Below, in pieces: positions 1 to 9,793 of a stretch of DNA of 64,000 bases. A program made the position numbers and the translations under genes. Position 1 is the first letter of the stretch. Each line of letters begins with the position of its first letter. The notes under the pieces are model-generated. The model saw only the letters and a program-made list of their open reading frames with translations. It searched no databases and had not been told where the DNA came from. Source of the stretch: Butyrivibrio sp. NC2002 (GTDB taxonomy: Bacteria; Bacillota; Clostridia; Lachnospirales; Lachnospiraceae); the NCBI RefSeq assembly GCF_000702265.1, contig NZ_KL370881.1, forward strand, positions 625,061 to 689,060, given 5' to 3'.

Positions 1-77
1 AATCAGTAATAAGTGTAACTCTGTTATATGTTGCAAATACCATCAGTAAGGTTCTCCGCGGAGAAACGATTGTATAA
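1..77 (+). CDS. Carbohydrate ABC transporter permease, 3' end only
   Basis: Only the last 24 or so codons are present, in the frame that ends at the TAA at 75-77. The visible tail is hydrophobic, then reads VANTISKVLRGETIV, which resembles the C-terminus of LplB-type sugar permeases of the CUT1 family. The next gene, 45 bases on, is the second permease of the pair, followed by the binding protein, so the order fits an LplB-LplC-LplA importer. The start and most of the gene lie outside the window. Family assignment rests on a short tail plus context. Confidence 0.6.
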   Translation, partial: SVISVTLLYVANTISKVLRGETIV

Positions 78-122
78 AGCGAAAAGCTTAAAGCAGCAAA
101 GTTTTAAAACAAGAGGTGAAAA

Positions 123-1097
123 ATGAGCAAATCAGAAATTGCAAAGAGGGAAGCTCTTTTAGAAAAAAAGTATGAAAAAACACACAGACCGCACATGAGA
201 TTAAAGGCCGGGGACATAGTATTCAGTATTATAAACTACACAGTTTTTGCACTATTTACGATCATATGTATTTTCCCTTTTTACTACCTTTTCATAAACA
301 CCATAAGTGATAACGAACTGGTAAGAAAAGGACTTATAAATTTTGTTCCCAAGGGGATACACTTTGAAAACTACATCAGACTTCTTCAGGTAAATGACCT
401 GTTTGGAGCATTCGGAATAACAATTGCAAGAACAATCCTTGGTACGCTCCTTATGGTACTTGCATCAGCATTTGTAGGTTATCTTGTGACACAAAAGGAT
501 ATGTGGGGAAGAAGCTTCTGGTACAGATTCCTTGTTATCACAATGTATTTTAATGCCGGTATCATTCCCTGGTACCTTAACATGGCAATGCTCGGACTTA
601 CCAATACCTTCTGGGCATACATTATCCCGGGAATAGTTGCTCCTTATAACATCATTCTGGTAAAGACCTACATAGAATCAGCAATTCCCGGAGAACTTCA
701 GGAGAGTGCATCACTTGATGGTGCATCTCATATGAAGATTTTCTGGACAATAATACTTCCGCTTTCAAAGCCAATCCTTGCTACAATTGCAATCTTTGGT
801 GCGGTAGGACATTGGAACTCATTCCAGGATTCACTTATCCTTATGCAGTCTGCTCCCAAGCTCTATACCTTGCAGCACAGACTGTACATATACCTTAATA
901 CAACAAGTAACCTTTCAGCACTTATGAGTGCAGGAAGTACTTCAGGAATAAGCAAGAGCGTTCTTGATTCTGCCCTTAACGGAAAAGTAATCAAGTACAC
1001 AATTGCGATGGTAACAATAATACCGATCCTGTTGGTTTATCCTTTCATGCAGAGATATTTTGAAAAGGGAATCATGATCGGTGCAGTAAAGGGCTAA
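123..1097 (+). CDS. Carbohydrate ABC transporter permease (LplC/YtcP-like, CUT1)
   Basis: Inner-membrane permease of a binding-protein-dependent sugar importer. The 324-residue product has a basic cytoplasmic N-terminus, a first membrane segment at about residues 37-58, and further helices typical of MalG-like permeases. The EAA loop that contacts the ATPase is visible near residues 195-225 (ESASLDGASHMKIFWTIILP). The end, KGIMIGAVKG, is the usual C-terminus of this family. The start has a good ribosome site (aagaggtg) at suitable distance. It lies between another permease and a lipoprotein binding protein, so it forms the second channel half of one importer. No ATPase gene sits in this cluster. 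The substrate cannot be read from the sequence; the neighbouring glycosidases suggest an oligosaccharide. Confidence 0.9.
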   Translation: MSKSEIAKREALLEKKYEKTHRPHMRLKAGDIVFSIINYTVFALFTIICIFPFYYLFINTISDNELVRKGLINFVPKGIHFENYIRLLQVNDLFGAFGITIARTILGTLLMVLASAFVGYLVTQKDMWGRSFWYRFLVITMYFNAGIIPWYLNMAMLGLTNTFWAYIIPGIVAPYNIILVKTYIESAIPGELQESASLDGASHMKIFWTIILPLSKPILATIAIFGAVGHWNSFQDSLILMQSAPKLYTLQHRLYIYLNTTSNLSALMSAGSTSGISKSVLDSALNGKVIKYTIAMVTIIPILLVYPFMQRYFEKGIMIGAVKG

Positions 1098-1159
1098 GAG
1101 CACTTGGTGTGTTAGTAATGTGAACAAACCCAAAAGGTTTAAAATAAAAGGAGGAAAAT

Positions 1160-3016
1160 ATGAAGAAAAAGGTATTATCAATTTTACTTGCTTCTACAAT
1201 GGTATTTTCACTTGCAGCATGTGGAACAAGTAATCCTGCAGGAACAGTTGAGAATGCAGACACAACTGAAGAAGCAGAAGAAACAGAAGATGCAGCTGAG
1301 GAAACAGAAGAGGAAACAGAAGAGGAAGAAGCTTCTGAAACTGAAGCATCTGAAGATGCAGAAGTTTCAGAGACTGCAGAAGCATCAGGCGATCTCGAGG
1401 GTGATCTCTCAGACATTATCCCTGAAGAGACAGTTACACTTGATGTATATGATCAGCTTGCTAACTATTCAGGCGAACAGACCGGTTGGTTTGGCAAGAT
1501 CATGCTTGATAAGTTCAATGTAAAACTCAATATCATTCCTGAAAACGACGGCGTATATGACACACGTATGGAATCAGGTAACCTCGGTGACATCGTAATC
1601 TGGGGTGCTGACGGTGATGACTATCAGCAGGCAGTAGACAAGGGAATGCTCTTTGACTGGGAAGAGGATGATCTTCTTACAGAGTATGGCCCTTATATCA
1701 AGGACAACGTTAGTGCAGCTCTTGAAAAGAACAAGAGCATTTCATCAGACGGAAAGCTCTACGGCTTTGGCTTTGACGTAACACGTTCTGCATCAGATCC
1801 CGGCTCATTCATGTATACATGGGATCTTAGATATGATCTGTACAACGAGATCGGATCTCCTGAAATTACAGATCTTGACAGCCTTGTAGATGTTCTAACG
1901 CAGATGAAGGAAGCATGCCCTACAGATGATAACGGAAACCCGACTTACGGTGTATCACTGTTCAATGACTGGGACGGCGACATGGTAATGTTCGTTAAGT
2001 CAACAGCTACAGCTTATTATGGATATGATGAGTTTGGTCTTGGTCTCTATGATCCCAGCACTCAGACTTTCCATCCCGTACTTGAGGAGAATGGTCCTTA
2101 CCTTACAGCACTTAAATTCTATAACACACTTTATCAGAAGGGACTTCTTGATCCTGATTCACAGACTCAGGGATTCAACGGTATGCAGGAAGATTACCAG
2201 AATGGTACAGCATTCCTCAATGTATTTAACTTCATGGGCTCTGCACTTTATAACACACCCGATCACCTTGAGGCAGGAAAAGCTATGTTCCCTGTAAAGC
2301 CTTCAGAAGCTAAGCCTATCCGCTATGGTCTTAATGTTTACGGTGGAAACAGAATCTGGTCAATCGGTGCAAATACAGAATATCCTGAGCTTTGCATGGC
2401 TATCATCAACTGGCTCACAACACCTGAGGGACGTATGACCGCTGAATATGGTCCTAAGGATGTTTGCTGGTACTATGATGAAAACGGCAACACATGCTTC
2501 ACAGAAACAGGTCTTGCCTGCAAGACAGACATCTCTACAGAGATGGGCAACGGTTACGAAGGAACATATGATGATGGTTCATTCAAGATGAACAACTCTA
2601 CTTGGGCTCTTGATGCTCCTAACCCTGACAGCAACGGTGAGACATTCAACTATCGTAACTGGGCAAGCTACTCTACAGAAGCAGGCTCTGAGATCGAGAA
2701 GAAATGGAGAGACTGGGCAGGAGCAGCAACACCTGATGAGTATCTTGATAAGTATGACTACATCCTTTCACCCGGTACAATGTACATCGGCGGAGTTCGT
2801 TCTGACGAGCTTCAGGTTGTATGGGATCAGGTTTCAACCTGCGTAAAGGATAACTCATGGAAAGCAATCTATGCTGAATCTGATGAAGAGTTTGATTCAA
2901 TTGTAGCTGAAATGAAACAGCAGGCTGAAGAATACGGCTATGAAGAGTGCATCGAGTTCCAGGAAAATGAAGCAAAACTCCGTGCAGAAGCTGAAGATGC
3001 TGCAATGGCAGAATAA
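1160..3016 (+). CDS. Extracellular solute-binding lipoprotein (LplA-like)
   Basis: Substrate-capture component of the importer encoded just upstream. The 618-residue protein starts with a lipoprotein signal peptide: MKKK, a hydrophobic core, and the lipobox LAAC with the lipidated Cys at about residue 21. Residues 30-85 form an acidic Glu/Thr/Ala linker that would hold the domain away from the membrane. The rest is a two-lobed binding protein of the LplA class, larger than maltose-binding protein and rich in Trp, Tyr and Asp, as expected for oligosaccharide binding. An excellent ribosome site (aaaggagg) precedes the ATG. A hairpin follows the stop codon, so this is probably the last gene of the first transport operon. 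The ligand is unknown. Confidence 0.92.
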   Translation: MKKKVLSILLASTMVFSLAACGTSNPAGTVENADTTEEAEETEDAAEETEEETEEEEASETEASEDAEVSETAEASGDLEGDLSDIIPEETVTLDVYDQLANYSGEQTGWFGKIMLDKFNVKLNIIPENDGVYDTRMESGNLGDIVIWGADGDDYQQAVDKGMLFDWEEDDLLTEYGPYIKDNVSAALEKNKSISSDGKLYGFGFDVTRSASDPGSFMYTWDLRYDLYNEIGSPEITDLDSLVDVLTQMKEACPTDDNGNPTYGVSLFNDWDGDMVMFVKSTATAYYGYDEFGLGLYDPSTQTFHPVLEENGPYLTALKFYNTLYQKGLLDPDSQTQGFNGMQEDYQNGTAFLNVFNFMGSALYNTPDHLEAGKAMFPVKPSEAKPIRYGLNVYGGNRIWSIGANTEYPELCMAIINWLTTPEGRMTAEYGPKDVCWYYDENGNTCFTETGLACKTDISTEMGNGYEGTYDDGSFKMNNSTWALDAPNPDSNGETFNYRNWASYSTEAGSEIEKKWRDWAGAATPDEYLDKYDYILSPGTMYIGGVRSDELQVVWDQVSTCVKDNSWKAIYAESDEEFDSIVAEMKQQAEEYGYEECIEFQENEAKLRAEAEDAAMAE

Positions 3017-3049
3017 TAATTGCTCCTAATTGTTTTGAAATATTTATGT

Positions 3050-3086
3050 GGAAAAGCTGTAGCCTTCTGACTGCAGCTTTTCTTAT
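3050..3086 (+). terminator. Hairpin terminator after the solute-binding protein
   Basis: A 12-base-pair stem (gaaaagctgtag with ctgcagcttttc, one wobble pair) encloses an 8-base loop and is followed by a short T-containing stretch (ttat). The U-run is weak, so termination may be partial and allow some read-through into the regulator gene. Confidence 0.6.
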
Positions 3087-3223
3087 ATCATAGCGTTTTT
3101 ATCATATAAAACGCTCCGCTAAGGATTTTACCGGATGAAGTATTAATTTTTTAAGAAATGAATAATCAGTGTTATGGTAAAATTATTAATGCGCAGATGA
3201 AGAAGGCAGAAAGGATACTTTTC

Positions 3224-4813
3224 ATGGAAACCGTTTTAATTGCGGATGATGAGGAAAATATCAGAGAAGGAATAAAACTGATAATAGACTGGGAAGAACT
3301 CGGTTTTGAAATAGCAGGAGATGCAAGTAACGGAGAGGAAGCGCTTTCTGCTATAAAAAAGCTGAATCCTTCTCTTGTTGTCATGGATATGCAGATGCCC
3401 AAAATTCATGGGATCGACGTTATAAAAATGGCCAGGCAGCAGGGGTATGAGGGCTATTTCATTATTTTGTCAGGGTATTCCGATTTTTCATATGCAAGAG
3501 ATGCGATAAGAAACAATGTGACCAATTATATAACCAAGCCTGTTGATGAGGATGAATTATATGACACGGTCAAAAAAATAAAAGAGCAGATAGACAGACT
3601 AAGTAAAGAAGGCGGCAGGCTCGGCAAGATAAGGAAGAAGGCGAGAGGAGTTGTTGTGAATGAACTTCTTCTTGGCACTTATTTTGAAGAAGACAACAAG
3701 GAAGTAGATGAAGAACTTCTTGATGAACTTGGTAACATGAAGCTTTTGTATCCGCAATATCAGGTTCTTATACATGAAACCTATCATACCGGAAGTGAAA
3801 GGAAGGATTACAGACTGCCTGATATTCTCCCCACATTTCTGGATGATGGCAGCTACGAAATAACTACGATAGACAGAGACGAGTGCGTCCTGCTAAAAGG
3901 AAGGGCAGCGGTATCAAGGTTTGAAGATTTTATACTTCATTATGAGAAAGCTCCTATAGAGTCGGATAGCCCTTTGGATGCGATCTTTATTGCACTTGGG
4001 GAGAAGGTAGATTCACCTGATAAGATCGCAGCCTCTTATGAATCTGCAAAAAAGCTTGCCGGAAGGCGTTTCTTTTGTGACTATGGAGAGCATTTTGTAA
4101 GAGAAGAAGATCTGCTTAATGTTGATGGAAGCAAAACAAACCTGGAGAAGGAAGACAATTTCCTTGATAAAAACAGGCAGAAGGATATTGCCGAAAGCAT
4201 TATAAATGCAGTGGTTTCCGGAAACAGAAATGCAATGATAAACGAGCTTGTAAACTTATCTGACTATGTGAAAAATTCAGGTGAAGGAAGCAGTGATGTA
4301 TGTTTGTATCTCACAGAGATACTTCTTCAGATAAAGGACAGGCTCTCAAAGCAGTATGTCGGATTATCAGATCTGTTCGACACCCATGCGGGAATAATAG
4401 AATTTGTAGAAGGCAGATTTTATCTGTATGAAATAATCCAGTATATGACGGACATTCTTGACGAAGCTATAAAAAGGCTCCATGACAGGCAGGGTTCGGA
4501 AAACGTAATAGCGGATATTATTTCCTATACAGAGAGAAATTATATGCAGCCTCTTACACTTGAAGATCTGGCTTTAAACTTTGGATATAACAGCGGATAT
4601 CTGGGGAGGTTATTCACCAAGACAACAGGTACCGGCTACAACTATTACCTTAATGAGTGCAGGATAAAAAAAGCTAAAGAGCTCTTACTTGAGGGTAAAT
4701 ATAAAGTATATGAAGTCGCGCAGCTTGTAGGATACAGCGACGTGGACTATTTTGGTAAGAAATTCAGAAAACATGCGGGGATGACACCCCAGGAATTCAA
4801 GAAAATGAATTAA
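3224..4813 (+). CDS. Response regulator, REC plus AraC-type HTH (YesN-like)
   Basis: Two-component response regulator expected to switch on the surrounding sugar-utilisation genes. The N-terminal receiver domain (about residues 1-120) has the acidic pair in ADDEE and the phosphoacceptor Asp at about residue 55 in VVMDMQMPK. A long middle region follows, and the last 100 or so residues hold an AraC-type double helix-turn-helix (YLGRLFTKTTG and GYSDVDYFGKKFRKHAGMTPQEF). This is the YesN layout. I chose ATG 3224 because it has a gaaagga ribosome site and opens the receiver domain exactly; a longer reading from 3158 adds 22 unsupported residues. The usual YesM-type sensor kinase partner is not in the window and may lie upstream. 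It sits between the first importer and the glycosidases. Confidence 0.92.
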   Translation: METVLIADDEENIREGIKLIIDWEELGFEIAGDASNGEEALSAIKKLNPSLVVMDMQMPKIHGIDVIKMARQQGYEGYFIILSGYSDFSYARDAIRNNVTNYITKPVDEDELYDTVKKIKEQIDRLSKEGGRLGKIRKKARGVVVNELLLGTYFEEDNKEVDEELLDELGNMKLLYPQYQVLIHETYHTGSERKDYRLPDILPTFLDDGSYEITTIDRDECVLLKGRAAVSRFEDFILHYEKAPIESDSPLDAIFIALGEKVDSPDKIAASYESAKKLAGRRFFCDYGEHFVREEDLLNVDGSKTNLEKEDNFLDKNRQKDIAESIINAVVSGNRNAMINELVNLSDYVKNSGEGSSDVCLYLTEILLQIKDRLSKQYVGLSDLFDTHAGIIEFVEGRFYLYEIIQYMTDILDEAIKRLHDRQGSENVIADIISYTERNYMQPLTLEDLALNFGYNSGYLGRLFTKTTGTGYNYYLNECRIKKAKELLLEGKYKVYEVAQLVGYSDVDYFGKKFRKHAGMTPQEFKKMN

Positions 4814-4830
4814 TATATTTAGGAGGCATG

Positions 4831-6861
4831 ATGAGCTGGAATAATAGTTTGAAAAAGGTTCCTTATGGTGGAGATTATAATCCGGAGCAGTGGCCGGAAG
4901 AAGTATGGGAAGAGGATATGAGACTCTTTAAGAAAGCGGGTATAGATACCGTTACTCTTAACGTCTTTTCCTGGGCATCCCTTCAGCCTTCTGAGGACGA
5001 ATATGATTTTGACAAGCTTGAAAAAATCGTGAAGCTTGTAACAGACAATGATATGAATATAATCATGGCAACATCGACTGCAGCGCATCCTGCATGGATG
5101 GCAAAAAGATATCCCGATGTTTTGAGAACCGACTACGAAGGCAGAAAAAGAAAGTTTGGCGGAAGACACAATTCATGCCCGAACAGCCCTACTTACAGAA
5201 AATATTCGGCAAGACTCGCGTCCAGACTTGCAGATAAATTTAAAAACCAAAAGAACATAATCGCATGGCATATATCAAATGAATATGGCGGAGAGTGCCA
5301 CTGCGAGAGGTGCGAAGAAGCCTTCAGAAAATGGGTGCAGGAAAAATACAAGACAATTTACAACGTAAATAAAGCCTGGAACACATCCTTCTGGGGACAC
5401 ACCTTCTACGATTTTGATGAAATAGTAACTCCGAATGCCCTCTCGGAGGAATTTATGATGGGTTACAGACCACACACTGACTTCCAGGGAATATCACTCG
5501 ATTACAGAAGATTCATGTCTGATTCCATACTTGAGTGCTATTGCATTGAAAGAGACGAGGTTAAAAAAGTAATTCCGGATGCATACGTTACGACAAACCT
5601 CATGGAGTTCTACAAGCCTCTTGATTATGCAAAGTGGGCCAAGGAAATGGACTTTGTTTCCTGGGACAGCTATCCGCAGCCTGACTACACACCTCAGAAA
5701 ACAGCCATGGGCCATGACCTTATGAGAGGCATAGGAGACGGAAAACCATTTGCACTGATGGAGCAGACACCGAGTGTTACCAACTGGCAACCCTATAATG
5801 CTCTTAAGAGGCCCGGAGTTATGAGGCTTCTTAGTTATCAGGCGATGGCTCATGGAGCAGATACGGTTTTGTTTTTCCAGATGAGAAGAAGCATAGGAGC
5901 ATGTGAAAAATATCACGGCGCTGTCATAGATCATGTGGGAACAAGTGAGACCAGAGTATTCAGGGAGGTTTCAGAGCTTGGAAGAGAGCTTAAGGAGCTC
6001 GGGAAAAAGACAATAGGCATGACTACAAAATCCGATGTTGCTGTCATGTTTGACTGGGATAACTGGTGGTCAGTTGAATATTCAGCAGGCCCAAGCAACG
6101 ATCTGTATTACAGGGATCAGATCACCAAATATTATGAAGCTATAAGGAAGATGAATATCAATGTTGATATCATATCTCAGGATAGCGATCTTTCGAAGTA
6201 CAAGGTTGTAATAGCACCGGTGCTCTATATGATAAAGAGTGACCTTGATCAGAGGATCAGATCATTTGTTGAAAACGGCGGAAGCTTTGTGACAACATTT
6301 TTCAGCGGATACGTGCAGGAAAACGACCTTGTAATAACAGGAGGATATCCGGGAAAGCTTCGCGATATTCTCGGCATATGGGTTGAAGAAACGGATGCTT
6401 ATCCGGAAGGAAAAAACAATTCATTTAGCTATCATGGCAGGAGATATCCTGCAAAAACTCTCTGTGACCTCATCCACCTTGAGGGTGCAAAGATGCTGGA
6501 TGATTACGGATATCTTGAAGACTTCTATCAGGGTATGCCTGTTGTTACATCCAAAAAGCTTGGCGGCGGAAGAGCATATTATGTTGCAACAGAATCCGAT
6601 ATGGATTTTTACAGCGCCTTTTTATCAGATGTATTATCCAAGGCAGGTGTCCACAAGGTGATGTATACATCGGGCGATGTTGAAGTAACTAGCAGAGAAG
6701 ATGAAGACAGAAAAATGTTATATATCCTTAATCATGGAGATGGCGAGGGTATATATGAACTTCCGGAGGACGGAGTTGAGCTCATAAGCGGAATAGAACT
6801 TGCATCAGGTATGCACAGGATTGCAGCAAAAGATGTACATGTTATAGAAATAAAGAAATGA
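4831..6861 (+). CDS. Beta-galactosidase, glycoside hydrolase family 42
   Basis: Hydrolyses beta-galactosidic bonds in imported oligosaccharides. No signal peptide is present, so it acts in the cytoplasm. The (beta/alpha)8 catalytic domain starts with YGGDYNPEQWPEEVW, a GH42 hallmark. The acid/base Glu is at about residue 151 (NEYGGEC) and the nucleophile Glu at about 311 (LMEQTPS). A Cys in HNSCPNSP together with CHCERC matches the structural zinc site of the family. A trimerisation domain and a small C-terminal beta domain follow, for a normal total near 676 residues. The site aggagg lies just before two ATGs at 4828 and 4831; 4831 has the better spacing. Its stop overlaps the next gene, so the two are co-translated. 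Linkage and sugar specificity cannot be fixed from sequence alone. Confidence 0.94.
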   Translation: MSWNNSLKKVPYGGDYNPEQWPEEVWEEDMRLFKKAGIDTVTLNVFSWASLQPSEDEYDFDKLEKIVKLVTDNDMNIIMATSTAAHPAWMAKRYPDVLRTDYEGRKRKFGGRHNSCPNSPTYRKYSARLASRLADKFKNQKNIIAWHISNEYGGECHCERCEEAFRKWVQEKYKTIYNVNKAWNTSFWGHTFYDFDEIVTPNALSEEFMMGYRPHTDFQGISLDYRRFMSDSILECYCIERDEVKKVIPDAYVTTNLMEFYKPLDYAKWAKEMDFVSWDSYPQPDYTPQKTAMGHDLMRGIGDGKPFALMEQTPSVTNWQPYNALKRPGVMRLLSYQAMAHGADTVLFFQMRRSIGACEKYHGAVIDHVGTSETRVFREVSELGRELKELGKKTIGMTTKSDVAVMFDWDNWWSVEYSAGPSNDLYYRDQITKYYEAIRKMNINVDIISQDSDLSKYKVVIAPVLYMIKSDLDQRIRSFVENGGSFVTTFFSGYVQENDLVITGGYPGKLRDILGIWVEETDAYPEGKNNSFSYHGRRYPAKTLCDLIHLEGAKMLDDYGYLEDFYQGMPVVTSKKLGGGRAYYVATESDMDFYSAFLSDVLSKAGVHKVMYTSGDVEVTSREDEDRKMLYILNHGDGEGIYELPEDGVELISGIELASGMHRIAAKDVHVIEIKK

Positions 6862-6872
6862 GAGGGAATCAA

Positions 6873-8957
6873 ATGGAAGGAAGTATTCAGACACTGAAAC
6901 TTAGAGCTGAGGAAATACTTGAACAGCTTACACTTGATGAAAAAATAGGAATGATCCACGGCAATGAACTCTTTAGGACGAAAGGTGTGGAGAGACTTGG
7001 AATACCGCCTCTTACTATGTCTGATGGACCCTGCGGAGTAAGAGCTGATTTCAAAGAAAGAGAATGGATTCCTGTCGGAAATACGGATGATTATGTTACT
7101 TATCTTCCCTGTAACAGTGCGATCGCATCTACCTGGGACAGGAATCTTGCAGGCAGGGCAGGCTCCATACTTGGCGAAGAAGCAAGAGGACGCGGAAAAG
7201 ATGTTATTCTTGCACCGGGCATGAACCTGAAAAGAACTCCTCTGTGCGGAAGAAACTTTGAGTATTTCAGCGAAGATCCATTCCTTACATCACAGCTGGC
7301 AACAGAGCATGTAAAGGGTGTTCAGAGCTGGGACGTAGCAGCATGCCTTAAACACTTTGCTCTTAATCATCAGGAGACAGCAAGGCTTGAAGTTGATGAA
7401 GAAATAGATGAAGAAGTTCTAAGAGATTTGTACCTTCAGGTGTTTAAGGATGTAATAGATGATGCCAATCCTTACAGTATCATGAGTGCTTACAACAAAA
7501 TCTATGGAGAGTACTGCAGCCAGAGTAAGTTCCTGCTTGGTGATATCTTAAGAGGTGAGTGGGGCTATGATGGCTTTGTAGTATCAGACTGGGGTGCTGT
7601 ACATGATACAGTAAAGGCAGCAGAAGCAGATATAGACTGTGAGATGTCAGTAACTTATGATTTTGATGATTACAAATTTGCCAATCCGCTCAAGGAAAAA
7701 GTATTAAGCGGCGAAGTGGATGAAGCACTTATAGATAAAAAAGTTCTCCATATTCTGATCCTTATGCTCAGACTGAATATGATCGGTGAAGACAGATTAG
7801 AGAGAAAAGATGCTTCCTATAACACAATGGCTGCAAGGCAGAACTGCCTTGAAATAGCAAGAGGCAGTGTTGTCTTATTGAAGAATGATGGAATCCTTCC
7901 TTTGATAAGACCTGTGATCAAGGAAAAGAAGATCCTTGTTATAGGCGAAAATGCAAACCGCATTCATTCAAACGGAGGCGGAAGTGCTGAGATCAAAGCG
8001 CTTTATGAGATATCTCCTCTTATGGGACTTAAGTCAAGGATCGGAGGAAGTACTAAGATAGATTATCTTCCGGGATATTGCAGCAAGATAGACGCTGACA
8101 TGACCCCCGAAGGAACAAACTGGCAGGCGATAAGTCTTGAAAACAGCGGCGGCAAATCTGCCGGTGAAGAAAAGGCAAAGAAGGAACTTTCGGAATACAG
8201 AAAAAAGATAAGAGAAGAAGCTCTGTCTAAGTGCATGGATTACGACTATGTTATTTTTGTGGGTGGTCTTAATCATGAGATTGACACAGAAGGCTTGGAC
8301 AGAAAAGATATCAGCCTTCCCTATGAGCAGGACGAGCTTATAGAAGCACTTCTTGAAAAAAGACCTGATACTATTGTCTGCATGATAGGCGGCGGAGCAG
8401 TAGATATGACAAAATGGCTTTCAAACTGCAAGGCTCTTATCTATATGTATTATAATGGCATGGAAGGCGGTAATGCCCTTGCAGAGGTTATCATTGGAGA
8501 TATAGCTCCTTCCGGACACCTTGCAGAGACATTCTACTGTTCCGCCAAAGATTCATCGGGTGTTTCACTTGGTGACTGCGGTGATGAGAAGCTTGTCCAT
8601 TATAGAGAGGGATTCGATATTGGTTACAGATATACCTGTAAGCACAACATCCCTGTACAGTTTCCTTTTGGCTACGGTCTTACATATTCCGAGTTTGAAT
8701 TGTCAGATCTTCAGCTTAAACTAAACGGCAGAATACTGAAAGGAAAGCTTGAAAATAAGGGCGAAGTCGATGCAACACAGGTTGTTCAGATATACAGACT
8801 TGCGGATGAAACAAAAGATTATATCTCTCTTGTAGGTTTTGAGAAGATTTATTTGCGTGCAGGTGGTATTATGGACTTTGAAATTCCTGTAAAGGATAAG
8901 TCAGGAATGGGTAAATATGCTGTGGGATTTGATGTTTTGCATCTTCAGGAAGTGTGA
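6873..8957 (+). CDS. Glycoside hydrolase family 3 beta-glycosidase
   Basis: Cytoplasmic exo-acting enzyme, probably a beta-glucosidase or related beta-glycosidase, which finishes depolymerisation of imported sugars. The N-terminal GH3 barrel contains LKHFALNHQE and the catalytic nucleophile Asp at about residue 239 in VSDWGAVHD. The second GH3 domain (about 330-560) and a C-terminal fibronectin-III-like domain (about 600-694, with YGLTYSEFELSDL) follow in the normal order. ATG 6873 has gaggg six bases upstream; the earlier ATG at 6858, which overlaps the stop of the GH42 gene, lacks this spacing. GH3 enzymes also include xylosidases and glucosaminidases, so the exact sugar is open. Confidence 0.93.
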   Translation: MEGSIQTLKLRAEEILEQLTLDEKIGMIHGNELFRTKGVERLGIPPLTMSDGPCGVRADFKEREWIPVGNTDDYVTYLPCNSAIASTWDRNLAGRAGSILGEEARGRGKDVILAPGMNLKRTPLCGRNFEYFSEDPFLTSQLATEHVKGVQSWDVAACLKHFALNHQETARLEVDEEIDEEVLRDLYLQVFKDVIDDANPYSIMSAYNKIYGEYCSQSKFLLGDILRGEWGYDGFVVSDWGAVHDTVKAAEADIDCEMSVTYDFDDYKFANPLKEKVLSGEVDEALIDKKVLHILILMLRLNMIGEDRLERKDASYNTMAARQNCLEIARGSVVLLKNDGILPLIRPVIKEKKILVIGENANRIHSNGGGSAEIKALYEISPLMGLKSRIGGSTKIDYLPGYCSKIDADMTPEGTNWQAISLENSGGKSAGEEKAKKELSEYRKKIREEALSKCMDYDYVIFVGGLNHEIDTEGLDRKDISLPYEQDELIEALLEKRPDTIVCMIGGGAVDMTKWLSNCKALIYMYYNGMEGGNALAEVIIGDIAPSGHLAETFYCSAKDSSGVSLGDCGDEKLVHYREGFDIGYRYTCKHNIPVQFPFGYGLTYSEFELSDLQLKLNGRILKGKLENKGEVDATQVVQIYRLADETKDYISLVGFEKIYLRAGGIMDFEIPVKDKSGMGKYAVGFDVLHLQEV

Positions 8958-8974
8958 CATTTAAAGGGGGTCAT

Positions 8975-9760
8975 ATGTACAACATAAAGTGTGATGTACA
9001 TACGCATTTGCTTAGTCTTTTTGGGGAAGTATCTTTGGATGAAATAGCTAAGGCAGCAGATATGGCTGGCATTGAGCTTATTGCAGATACAAAAGGCTTT
9101 AGCTCTCTGGTTGTTTCATCAGATGAAGACATGAGGGTTCATGGTCTTTTTAAAGAAAAAGATGATGTGAAAATAGCAGAAAGCAAAGTAAATATCCTTC
9201 AGGGCTGCGATGTTAATATCGCAAGCCCTGAGGGTTATCTTTTTGGTATAGGCCTTCCTGTTTGCAAAGAAAAAAGAGAAGATGCTTTCAATAATTTAAG
9301 AGACATTGTAAAAGCAGCGAACATGCCGGATTTTCTGGTTGCTCAAGCATCGAAAAGACTTGGCTTATATGGTATAAACAGTATGGATGCAACCAAAATG
9401 TTTATAAAAGTTGCAGAAGATCCAAGGATTTTGATGCTAAGTTATCTGGGAAGATGTAATATAAACTTTGAAGTTAATGAACTTTTGAATAGACTTCGTG
9501 AACTTGGCAAGCCTATTGCGATCAGTGAAAAGAGCCTGACCATAAGTGATGATATAACAAACAGAGTCAGGAAAATAATGGAAAAGTGTGCTCAGCTGTC
9601 AGTCATGGTCTGCATTTGCAGTGAAGCACAGAGTATAGATGGAATAGGAAATTTTGAAGAAGTTAAGAAGCTTCTTCTGGAAATAGATTTTCCGGGAGAC
9701 CTTATAATGAACAGGGATGCAGAAACATTTCTTGCAAAATATAAGGCTGCCGGTTTTTAA
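8975..9760 (+). CDS. Degenerate PHP-domain protein (YcdX-like)
   Basis: About 261 residues with the layout of a YcdX-type PHP metallohydrolase. The first motif is intact (KCDVHTHLL). Later metal-ligand positions look altered by eye: the usual ITDH is IADTKG, the GxE motif reads QGCDVNI, the SHPG position reads LSYLGRC, and the C-terminal SDSH/DAH position reads NRDAETF. It may therefore have lost or changed its metal chemistry, and no substrate can be named. The start at 8975 has aaggggg four bases upstream; an earlier GTG at 8954 lies inside the GH3 gene. It is embedded between the glycosidases and the second importer and is probably co-transcribed with them, which suggests a role tied to the same sugar. 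Confidence 0.75.
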   Translation: MYNIKCDVHTHLLSLFGEVSLDEIAKAADMAGIELIADTKGFSSLVVSSDEDMRVHGLFKEKDDVKIAESKVNILQGCDVNIASPEGYLFGIGLPVCKEKREDAFNNLRDIVKAANMPDFLVAQASKRLGLYGINSMDATKMFIKVAEDPRILMLSYLGRCNINFEVNELLNRLRELGKPIAISEKSLTISDDITNRVRKIMEKCAQLSVMVCICSEAQSIDGIGNFEEVKKLLLEIDFPGDLIMNRDAETFLAKYKAAGF

Positions 9761-9793
9761 AAAACATATTCTAATGGTGGAGAATACAGGGAA

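Noticed and set aside
1072..1416. Ser/Ala-rich minus-strand frame opposite the binding-protein spacer
   Set aside because: It is only the antisense of the Glu/Thr repeat, whose low complexity keeps several frames open.
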